From the NCBI GenBank assembly GCA_026826555.1, contig JAKSZT010053887.1, positions 61,292,156 through 61,356,155 of the forward strand: DNA of 64,000 nt. Direction: 5' to 3'. Below, piece after piece: positions 55,462 through 64,000 of the stretch (the stretch's first letter is position 1; the number at the start of each line of letters is the position of its first letter). Position numbers and translations under genes: made by a program. Under the pieces are notes generated by a model. It was given only the letters and a program-made list of their open reading frames with translations, made no database searches and was not told where the DNA came from. This stretch comes from Tolypeutes matacus (taxonomy: Eukaryota; Chordata; Mammalia; Cingulata; Chlamyphoridae).

Positions 55462-55572
55462 TGGTGTGCATATATCTGTTTGTATTTTTGTTTTCAGTTC
55501 TTCTGGGTATATACCCAGTAGTGGAATTGCTGGATCATACGGAAGATCTATTGCAAGTTGAAAGTCTTTTTA

Positions 55573-56065
55573 AAACTCTTCTTTAATACTAGTTTGTGTT
55601 TGGGGAAACAGCTAAACATTAGTTCAATGTTTTTCATTTTTATATTCAGATTTGCTCTTTCTACTTGAGTCAATTTTAGTAAGTTTTGTTTTTCTAGGAA
55701 ATTATTCTTTAGGTTTTCAAGTTCATTACCAATAGTTATTCAGAGTATTTTCTTAAGCATTTAAAAATCTCTTATGCATCTTATGTCTCCCTTTAAATTA
55801 TTAATGCTTTCATTTATGCCTCTTTTATTAATCCAAGTGCAAAATTTTAATCTGTTTTAATTGGATTTATAGGTCTTTTTTTTTCTTTTTCTTTAAAAGC
55901 AGGCTTTTGTTTTTTAATTGCTCCTTTGGTTTATTTTGCTGTTTTTTTTTTTCTATATTTTTGATTGGTTTCTATTTATTAGTTTTCATTTTGCTTCATT
56001 TCATATTTAAACATTTGAAGATATAAATTTCCTCTAGTATTTGTTTAGCTGCTTTCCACAGGTAG
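55573..56065 (-). mobile_element. Old L1M copy, antisense (part 2)
   Basis: The old L1 resumes after the younger insertion: 'gattggtttctatttattag', 'gcaggcttttgttttttaat', 'tatgcctcttttattaatcc' and 'atataaatttcctctagtat' are antisense L1M ORF2 words (T-rich, very diverged). Confidence 0.72.
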
Positions 56066-56489
56066 CTTTATGTCAGTGCCAATCTCTTGGGTGGCAGCCT
56101 GAAAGATGAACAAGGAAATTTGACTTGAGCTCACCCTCTCAGAACTTGTCCTGTAGGCAGAAGAAGCTTGAAGACAGCTAAAGGAGTGTAAGAAACAATT
56201 AAGTCAAAGCGGACTAGGGCAAAGAATTACCTGCTTTAAGTAATACAATAGAGTACCCTGGAGGGGGAGAAAGTCTATTTCATAAGGAGTAGAGGGGGCA
56301 TTTGAATTCCTGTAAACAGAATTCTAATGCCATGAGTAAGAATAAGCCCAGACAAGATGTAGGTTTAGAAAAGATGGAGAAGAACCTGCACTTGACATTC
56401 GCTGATCTTTTTGATAGGAGGACTAAATGCTGAAGGAGAGCACCAGCCTATGAACAGCCAATTTGCAAAGACTGTGAAAGGTATTTCTT
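56066..56489. other. Possible HAL1 5'UTR or unplaced DNA
   Basis: AG-rich text between the old L1M and the HAL1 ORF1 region. It may be the 5'UTR of the HAL1, but I cannot align it from memory. Confidence 0.4.
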
Positions 56490-58183
56490 GCATTGCTTTG
56501 TCTGTTTTTGTTAGATCTTGGCACTCAAGGAGAACTTTGTCATATCACTAGCTAGATATAAATTTAGGGAACAGGCTAAACCCCATAGTTAATACTTTAA
56601 AATATTAAAATGTACAGTGTATAAAAAAAGATTACAAGACAAACATGAAAAGATGGCCAATCTAAAGGAACAAAATAAAAATACAGAAATCATCAATGAA
56701 GAAAATTAGGCATTGGATATACTGAACAAAGACTTTTAACAAAATGATCCTCAGTATGCTCAAGGAGATAAAGGAAAATACAGTGAAAGAACTAAAGGAT
56801 ATCAGGAAAACAATGAATGAGCAATATGAAATCTCAATAAAGAGATAGAAATTTATAAAGGAACCAAACAAAACGCTGGGGTTGAAGACCACAAATTCCT
56901 AGAGGCTTTCAACAACAGATTGGATCTGACAGAAGAAAGAATCAGTGTCTCAAAGACAAGAAAATTTAAATGATTTCAGGCTGAGGAGCAGGAAAAAAAA
57001 GAATTAAAAAAAAGTGAACAAAGTCTAAGAGACCAGTAGGACACCATCAAGCATACCAATATACAGATTATGGGAATCTAAGAAGGAGAAGAAAGAGAGA
57101 AAAGGACAAAAAGAATACTCAAAGAAATAATGGCAGAAAACATCTCAAATTTAACAAAGGACATGAACATGCACATTTAAGAATCTCAATAAACCCCGAA
57201 CAGGGTAATCTTGAAGAGAACCATGCCAAGACACGTAGTAGTCAAACTGTCAAATGCTAAGGAAAAGGAAAGAGTCCTGACAATGGCGAGAAAAAAGCAA
57301 CATATTATGTACAAGGGAGTGCCAATATGATTAAGTGCTGATTTCTAATCAGAAACCACAAAGGCAGTGGGATGAGATGTCTAAAGAGCTGCAAGAAAAC
57401 AATTGCTGACCAAGAATTTTGTATCCAGTGAAACTGTCTTTCAAAAATGAGAGTAAGACATTCCCAGATAAACAAATGCTTAAGGAGTTTGTTAGCACTA
57501 GACCTGCCCTATAAGTAGTGCTAAAAGGAGTCCTTCAAACTGATAGAAAAGGAAAATAGTGAATTAAACAAAATACAGAAATAACGACCTCTGGTAAAGA
57601 TAACCCTAGAGTAATTATAAATGCCAGTACTATTGTATCATACTTTTTGTTTTGTAACTCCACTTTGTACTTCTTACAGGTTCTAAAATGCAAATGCATA
57701 AAAAGTAATGATAAATCTATGGTGCAGACTTGTAATGAATAAAGATATAATTTGTAACAAGTACAATACAAAGGGGATGGAAGAGTATAGGAAAAGTGTA
57801 TATGTGTGCTTTTGAAGTTAACAACATCTTTCATTAGTGTGGTACACGTCACGCAGGACAATAGTGAAGGAAGACAGACCCTTGATATTGATGATTGTAC
57901 TTAAGAACCTTTACTTGTGAAATTGAAACTTAGCCTAGTATTATATATATTGCCTAAGAGTTACCTCCTGAAAGCCTCCTTGTTGCTCAAATGTGACCTT
58001 TCTCTAAGCCAAACTCAGCATATAAACATACTACCTTCTCCGCCTCAGGGGACAGACTCCTGGGGATGAGCCTCTTGGCACTGAAGTATTATTACCAAGT
58101 GCCAACTAGTAATGCATCTGGAAAAAGATCACTTTTGATTAGATAGCCTTTGGTTATATTACTGGACCCAGAGTGGGTCTTAA
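56490..58183 (+). mobile_element. HAL1-like element (ORF1 only) with L1-type 3'UTR
   Basis: Sense-strand ORF1 remnants: 'aataaagagatagaaattta', 'ttcaacaacagattggatct', 'accatcaagcataccaatat', 'gtggtagtcaaactgtcaaa'-like text, 'ttgtatccagtgaaactgtc', 'cattcccagataaacaaatg' and 'gacctgccctataagtagtg'. They are followed directly by a 3'UTR (57530 onward) with no ORF2 between. That is the HAL1 plan (half-L1). The end, 57870-58130, aligns with the 3'UTR of the L1 at 52.4 kb, inverted (aagcctccttgttgctcaaa; taagccaaactcagcatat). No long frame is left, so it is dead. The 3'UTR lacks the U4 insert and shows the empty site. Confidence 0.78.
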
Positions 58184-58664
58184 TCCTTTACCATAGTCCT
58201 ATGTAAACTGAGGAGAGGGGAGAGAAAGAGTTCCATTTTACCCTGCCATGTGAGAGAGGAGTCCAGGATTGCCTGCAGTGGTAGAAAGACAGAGAAACCC
58301 CAAAGGGCTGAGAGACAGGCTAGAATCAGCAGAGCTGCCCAAACCTGAAGAAGTGCAGCCTGGAGGAGAGGGGAGAGATGAGCCATGTGCCTGATCACCC
58401 ATAGCTAAGTTGGGGGAGAAAATGAGCCTGGAGGGGAGGGCAGGGATTTCAGCAGAGACAGGCTGCTATTTTGCCTTACCATGGAGCAGGAGTCCAGGCC
58501 CACCAGCAGCTGACCTTTGATGAGACAGCATCTATGATGATGCCTAGATTTGTACATTTTCATGGCCTTAGAACTGTAAGCTTTTACTCTAATAAATTCC
58601 CATAATAAAAAGCCAACCCATTACTGGTACATTGCTTTGGCAGCCTGCAGCAAACTAAGACACT
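58184..58664 (+). repeat. Unclassified repeat with a polyadenylation-like end
   Basis: Text runs 'cagagtgggtcttaatcctt' to 'cttttactctaataaattcc', 'cataataaaaagccaaccca' and a closing 'ggcagcctgcagcaaactaa'. The AATAAA-containing end recalls LTRs or other retroposon ends of this lineage. I cannot classify it. It sits between the HAL1-like tail and an L1 fragment, all on the same strand. Confidence 0.5.
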
Positions 58665-59392
58665 ATCAGCAAGTACCCTCCAACAAATTAGATAACCTAG
58701 ATGAAATGGATAAATTCCCAGAAACATACAGACAACCTACAATAATTCAAGAAGAAATAAAAGATCTCAACAGACCCATAACAAAGAGATTCATTCAGTA
58801 ACCAAAAACCTTCCAACAATGAAATGCCTAGGACAAGGTGGCTTCACAGGTGAATTTTACCAGACATTCCACGAAGAATTAACTCCAGTCCTGCTCAAAC
58901 TCTTCCAAAAAATTGAAGAGAAGGCAACACTACCTAATTCATTCTGTGAAGGCCAACATCACCTTAATACCAAAAGCAGAAAAAGACATCACAAGAAAAG
59001 AAAATTATAGGCTATCAATATCCCTCATAAATACAGGTACAAAAATCCTCAACAAAATAGTAGCAACCGAATCCAACAGCATATTAAAAGAGTTATAAAC
59101 TATGATCAAGTAGGGTTTATTCTATGTGTGCAAGGATGGCTCAACATAAATTAACATATCACATTAACAGAATGCAGGAAAAAAAAAAATACATGGTCCT
59201 CTCAGTTGTCAGAGAAAAGGGATTTGACAAAAGTCAGCACCCTTTCTTGATAAAAACACTTAGAAAACTAGGAATAGAAGGAAATGTCCTCAAGGTGATT
59301 AAGGGCATATATGAAAAACCCACAGCTAACATCATGCTCAATGGTGAAAGACTGAAAGCTTTCCCTCTGAAATCAGGAACAAGATAAAAATG
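58665..59392 (+). pseudogene. L1 ORF2 internal fragment (linker and RT part)
   Basis: Sense ORF2 pieces: an LDEMDKFPETY-like linker start, then GQGGFTGEFYQTFHEELTPVLLK, an [16 protein letters not shown] segment, and [25 protein letters not shown]-type [20 protein letters not shown] and PLKSGTR at the end. It stops at the point where the RT core (QGCPLSP) should follow, so the catalytic FADD and the whole 3' end are absent. Frameshifts separate the pieces. An internal fragment without its 3' end is not a normal L1 insertion product. Confidence 0.88.
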
Positions 59393-60575
59393 CTTTAGGT
59401 GAAGATTTTATGTTTCAAAGGTATTTCATTTATGGAATTTATTAGCAAAATGTAGTATTGTGTATTTCATTGCCAAATTAAAAACATTAAGGAGGTGGCT
59501 CTGATCATATTGCCTTTTTTTTTTTTTTTTTTTTAAGTAAAGAGATCTAGATTCTCATTTTGCTTCTGCTACTGATTAGTAAAGTATTTTCTCTTTTGTT
59601 TTGGTTTTCCTTTTTTTAATGTGAAAATGTTGGGTGAGATGATCTGCAAGTTTCTTTTCACCTTTAAAATTCTCCTAGTGATTGAGAGGATTGTCTTAGA
59701 TATCTAGGTATGTTTTATTATAGCCTAGTCATTTGAATAAGCATCACTTCTTTTTGGTTGATAAATTAAAGCCAATGAATGCCTCGTAAGTCTTAGACCC
59801 TGTATAATGTTTAAGATAAATTTGCATTTAAAAGTATCTTATTGAATATGAAGTGCTCAGTTAATGTAAACACTAATCAGAAACTTCTGGCAAATCTCAA
59901 CTCTTGTAAGGCAAAGACAGATATTTTTAACCTTGTTTTGATTTATAAAAGCAACAGTGAAGATCAGAAATGCAGTGCTTCAGGAATGTGGAGCCTAAGC
60001 CCAGTTAATGGGTAAAAGCCCTCCCTGGGTAATATCAATTGGCTAATGTTATCAGTCTTAGTTGGCACTTGCTTGCAAATTTGTCTAGACTAAAACACTA
60101 TAAGATCAATAACTCTTTTGATACGCTTGTCAATTTCTAATGTTGATGAACAATTTCTTGTGGGCAGTCCGTCTTCAAATGTTAGTGTACTTTCATAGGA
60201 AATAAAAAATGCCATATTTTCATATGAAATATTCACTTAATAATAATATTTAATTATTTCCCCCTTTATTAGCTGAGATGCCCTTGAAGACTTTAATGAG
60301 CTTGTCCTAAATTTACTGTGTAAAAATATTTGCTTTAAATTTTCTTTGAGTTATTTATATGTTAATAGCTTTTTGCATTTTGGATCTTGAATGAAAAACT
60401 AGAATATTTATGATGTGTAAGTCATTAGAGTTGGGCAAAACCATCTTTTAAAATGGGGAAAAATATTAGAAATATCTTTTTGCTGAAATTTATGAAAATA
60501 TAAAGCTAAGCAGTGGTGATATTTAAAATTTTTTTTCTGTCTGATATTATTACCGTCTTCTACTTTGCTATTTTG
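59393..60575. other. Single-copy AT-rich DNA
   Basis: A T run lies at about 59515-59534. The part at 59970-60180 is repeat-free with an enhancer-like look ('ggtaatatcaattggctaat', 'gttatcagtcttagttgg') but is not called. Confidence 0.4.
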
Positions 60576-60735
60576 TCCTTTATGTCTCTCAACTATTCTG
60601 ACCAATTTCTTCTTTGGTACCCTTTGTACACGCTATTTCCCCTGTCTTCCTTCCCAATTCTCTTTTTTCTTTCCTCTTTTTTCTATTTCCCTGTCTCCTT
60701 TTTTCTCTCTTCTCCTCTCCCTCTTTTCATGCCAT
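60576..60735. repeat. Polypyrimidine (CT-rich) low-complexity tract
   Basis: A long + strand stretch almost only of C and T, densest at about 60636-60729. The three overlapping open frames over it are low-complexity by-products. Confidence 0.8.
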
Positions 60736-62125
60736 TATTTACAGATATACAAACTCATTAGTAGTTCAAGCAGAAATGGGATTTATAAGCAAAGAAGCAA
60801 AATGTTAAATTGTGAGATAAAAGGAGTCACTTTTTGTTTATTAGAAAAATATCAGATTCTTTCATATGCTCAGTATCTGCAAGTCATTCTCTCTTTCCAT
60901 TAAATATATGAAGTAATTCAGTGATTTTTTTTTTTTGTTCAAAGTATTTATTTGAACATAAATTGGTGTGCAGGAGTGTTTCTATATGTTAAGTTGTAGT
61001 TTTGGCTGGTAGTCCAGTATACCATGAATTAATAATCATCTGATATTGACTTCCGTTGAAGTGAAGACCAAGATTTATTGACCTGAGTGGAAAATATGGA
61101 CCAAAGTGAAACTTCTGTCAATATTTATTTACCTTTACAAGGGCAGTTAATCTTGATACTCATTGAAACAAGAAGTCAATATATGTATTGTTATGTACTT
61201 TTGGAGACTTTCCATTAGAAATATTGGCAAGTCCCTGTTTTGCAGCCTTAGATTTAAAAGACCTATCAATTTAAATGTTTTGAATATTAAGAGTTAAAAC
61301 ATGTAAAATATCACACTGTTATTCACCAGAAATAAAAAATTGAGAGTCTTCTCAGAAGAGGTGATTATGAATTCTGCTTTGCAGCAATCATCAGTTCAGC
61401 TCATGCTTCTTTATTAATATGAACTGCTAAGGAGACAACCTCAATGAATGACTTAATCTTTGTTAGGAGGCAAATTATTCTCTCCTAGAAGATAGTTCTG
61501 AAATACTCCTCCTAGTAGTGAATTATATAGTTGAGCAAACCGCCCCCCCCATTGCTTCTTAATTTCATCATGAACGCTTCTTTTGTTAGCAACCTATATA
61601 GGTGGGAGAAGTACAGGCTATGAGATTGGGACCCCTTGTTTTTTAGTATCTCTTCCAGAATAAAATGGTGGTGGGGATGAGAAACGTTTACTTCATAGTG
61701 AGTGAAAATGTGAAGCACTTGACATATGGATGAAGTATCAAGGTTGACTTTTCAGGGAGAGAGATGGTATATTCCCTTTAGTCTATGAATTCCCTATACA
61801 TAATGTGATCTCAAGAATTATACTTTTAAATTTCTTCCCCTCTTCAGCAAAACAACAAGAAAAAGAAGCAAGAAACAAACAAACAAAAAACCCACCAGCA
61901 ACATCTAATGGTAGTCACAGCTGAGGTAGCTATTTGAGATATGGCATTTGAGTGGTTGATTTACACGTAGTTAAGAAAACTTGCTTTCTCCATCTAAATT
62001 CAGAGGAAAATCTTACAACTTACCCCATAGTATTTGTTGTGGTAATGTTTATGCACTATTTCTTAACATAGATGAGGCTGCCCTTCCTAAGGAAATGTCA
62101 AAGAAGCTAATGGGAGATACTGAGA
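60736..62125. other. Single-copy AT-rich DNA
   Basis: An (AAAC)n patch lies near 61872-61890. The part at 61030-61180 carries forkhead- and homeodomain-like words ('tgaattaataatcatctg', 'aatatttatttacctttac'). No gene is recognised. Confidence 0.4.
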
Positions 62126-62166
62126 ATACACACACACACACGCACACACACACACACGCACACACG
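62126..62166. repeat. (CA)n microsatellite
   Basis: About 20 CA units with a few CG changes (cacacgcacac twice). Confidence 0.95.
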
Positions 62167-63165
62167 GAAATTTGCATTAGAATAGAATAATATATATTTA
62201 CTTATAAATTTTTGGAATAAACTGTATTGTAGACATTGCGAACAATTTTCAGGTATTTTTCTTTTATGACTGATATCAACATTGTCTCAATTGTTTCTAA
62301 TGTCCAAAAAAAACATAACATGGCACAATATGCAATAGAAAGTCATGGATTGGCTAATGTCCATGAACAATCAACATTTTAGTAGATTTATATTCAGTTT
62401 TATGTTTTCAAGCTAATAACTTGTTTTTTTTTTTTTTAAACTGACTTTTTCTATCATTCCAGGATAATGATTTGCTTTTTGGGGAGTTTATTTTTATAAA
62501 GTTTAATTGCTTTCCCTGGTTATAAGAGAAATGTATACTTATTTTTTGTTAATTTGTGAAGGATATGAAAGTATTTTAAGAATTTGTACTGCCTGTTGTT
62601 AATGAGGGTAGCAAAAACAAACAAAAAGCAATGAACAAAGAATAAAACAACAACAAGTAACACCACTGAGCAAATAAACCAGCCCACACACAAACATGAA
62701 CTCAGAAGTACCAAGAAAGATGGATTCCCTTAATGTGTTGATCATTCACATTTTGCAGATAATAGCAGAAAAAACATATTCACACAAATATACCCCTTGA
62801 TCTTCAGAGAGCAGCCTCCAGGAAAGCACAGGCTTTTGGGATGGGTCTCAAACAGTTCATCTCCCTTTTAGAAGTACAAAATCCATATGCCTCTTTGATT
62901 AAAAAAAAAAAAAAAAAAAGCCCTCTCAGAACCATCACAGATGAACACAACAGATAAGTGCTAAAGGCCTTATTTTCTGTGATTGGTGAAAGGAAAAATT
63001 GATCGGTGATGACTATAAAGGCCAGTTTATTTACATAAAGCTTGGGAGGTATTGGAGAAGTTACCAAAGAGGGAAAAGGAAGCTGGGAGGGGATGGAAGG
63101 GGAATGGCAACCACCGTGGTGAAGGGAGAGCTGACCAGCTGATTGAGATCTGGTAAAAAAGAGAA
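62167..63165. other. Single-copy AT-rich DNA
   Basis: T16 at about 62422-62437 and an A19 run at about 62901-62919. The 135-codon frame on the minus strand (62804-63211) crosses the A run and shows no protein family. Confidence 0.45.
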
Positions 63166-63169
63166 ACAG

Positions 63170-63480
63170 CACTGTAGACATTGTTCCCAGATGGACGATG
63201 TCCATCATCATGTCCTTGTTGTCCTGGGTGAGTTCAATGAATTGGAGAGTAGGTGTTGCAACTCTGCTGAAATTCAGGGCTTAATTGGCACATGGATGGA
63301 CCAAAGATTTAAGTCTCTGGGACATATATTTATCAAATATAGTGCTAATTATAGGTTCAAATAAAAGGGGCAGAAGAGCCATGTGTAGAGAACCTATAAA
63401 TGAGTCTAACTCTGTTACACTGGGGAGCATAAATTCCAAAGTAAGTCTTTTGGAGGACCTACAAGGACTCGTAGAGGCCC
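63170..63480 (-). mobile_element. L1 3'UTR fragment, antisense
   Basis: It aligns by eye with 53110-53400 of the L1 at 52.4 kb: 'tgggtgagttcaatgaattg' against 'tggatgagtccattgagctg', 'ataggttcaaataaaagggg' against 'gtaggtttgaatagaaggga', and 'gagtctaactctgttacac' against 'gagtctaattctgtcactc'. Same orientation, more diverged. No coding sequence. Confidence 0.8.
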
Positions 63481-63484
63481 CTGC

Positions 63485-64000
63485 TTCTCTCTTCAGCCTC
63501 ACCCTTGTCATTCTTTCCTTCACTGTCTATACTCAGTCACACCGAACTCTTCTCTGCAGAAACTTAGTTATCTCTGCTTGGAATACTCCTCCTAGGCTTC
63601 CCCAGTCCTTGCTTTTTGTCCCCTCCCATTTCTTTCTTTTACACATGCACACAAACACACACACCATCTCTGTCTGGCTAATTCCTACTTAATTATTAGT
63701 CACCTCTCACCCTAATTATCACTCCTTGGATGGTCTTCCCTGAGCCACCAGACTAGGGGACTTATTAAAAGCTTTGGTGGAATCGTACTAGCAGGAATAC
63801 ACCAGCTACGACTATGGTGCTGGAGTGTAGTAGGGCTGATACACACTGCCACTTATCACAATTATGAATAATTAATTATTTGGGTAGATATTGGCTAATG
63901 TCTATCTTTCTCTCTGACTAAAACAAAAATGAAGACTGAGACTATGTCTTTTGTGGTCATCACTGTGTCCCAGACATTCAGCTCTGGGCCAGGCATATAG
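63485..64000 (+). mobile_element. L2 LINE 3' region, runs off the window
   Basis: Sense L2 order: 'gcttggaatactcctcctag', 'tctggctaattcctacttaa', 'ggatggtcttccctgagcc', then 'gactgagactatgtctttt', 'gtcatcactgtgtcccagac' and 'ctgggccaggcatatag' at the edge. The element probably ends a few dozen bases past the window. Confidence 0.85.

Larger units (their letters stand above)
52376..55557 (-). mobile_element. LINE-1, 5' truncated, long 3'UTR, antisense
   Basis: An insertion of 3.18 kb with a perfect 15-bp duplication, TTGAAAGTCTTTTTA (52361-52375 and 55558-55572). The nick site reads TTT/TAAAA on the L1 strand, as expected for L1 endonuclease. On the minus strand it holds the end of ORF2 (to 55228), then about 2.85 kb of 3'UTR and a T-rich junction that represents the A tail. 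It lies inside an older L1M. The 3'UTR is G-rich on the L1 strand in places and carries quadruplex motifs (54925-54955 and 54155-54189). A U4 snRNA retrocopy is nested within. Confidence 0.95.

Noticed and set aside
62804..63211. 135-codon frame on the minus strand
   Set aside because: It crosses an A19 run and ends in LINE-derived DNA. No family pattern.
63285..63692. 135-codon frame on the + strand
   Set aside because: It runs from an antisense L1 3'UTR into an L2, so it cannot be a conserved protein.
1..64000. A novel multi-gene system
   Set aside because: No real coding gene was found. All recognisable protein text comes from dead LINE copies, so I do not claim a new gene system here.

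Overview
The window is mammalian nuclear DNA, almost certainly from a xenarthran and most likely an armadillo (Dasypus). The evidence is a set of tRNA-derived SINEs of the DAS type. They start with GGGAAGC(A/G)GCTGTGGCTC, carry Pol III A and B boxes and end in a GGGGGG plus (ATAA)n tail. They come in monomer form (about 12.85, 24.34 and 51.3 kb) and dimer form (17.9 and 32.1 kb). Several LINE-1 copies belong to lineages whose 3' ends differ from those of primates and rodents. I see no protein-coding exon, no functional RNA gene, no CpG island and no CRISPR or prokaryotic feature. Every open frame with recognisable protein similarity lies in a dead LINE-1/HAL1 copy. The window is best read as a gene desert, or as the inside of a very large intron.

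Layout. 0-4 kb: single-copy DNA with MIR and L2 relics and a G-quadruplex motif. 4.1-6.2 kb: an antisense L1 that splits an older MER5A element and holds a SINE. 6.3-15.9 kb: MIR, MER5, L2, one CpG-rich DAS SINE and a palindromic MITE. 15.93-23.78 kb: a structurally full-length antisense L1 with a target-site duplication, carrying a 5'UTR built of about ten ~110-bp tandem units and an ORF2 broken by two abutting SINEs. 23.8-50 kb: mostly single-copy DNA with scattered MIR/L2/MER5/CR1 relics. It includes several AT-rich segments dense in homeodomain, forkhead and nuclear-receptor-like words that read like conserved non-coding enhancers (best at about 36.3-36.8, 32.9-33.25, 29.6-29.95 and 30.3-30.55 kb). 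50.2-59.4 kb: layered LINE archaeology. An old L1M is split by a younger 3.2-kb L1 with a perfect 15-bp target-site duplication. That L1's 3'UTR was later hit by a truncated U4 snRNA retrocopy with its own 16-bp duplication. A HAL1-like element, an unclassified repeat and an L1 ORF2 fragment follow. 59.4-64 kb: AT-rich DNA, a CA repeat, another L1 3'UTR piece and an L2 that runs off the right edge.

No set of genes works together here. The biological content is the retrotransposon insertion history and the candidate regulatory islands between the repeats. One 10-N assembly gap lies at 51491-51500. Repeat names come from recalled family patterns, not from a database search, and most boundaries of old elements are approximate (about 10-50 bp).
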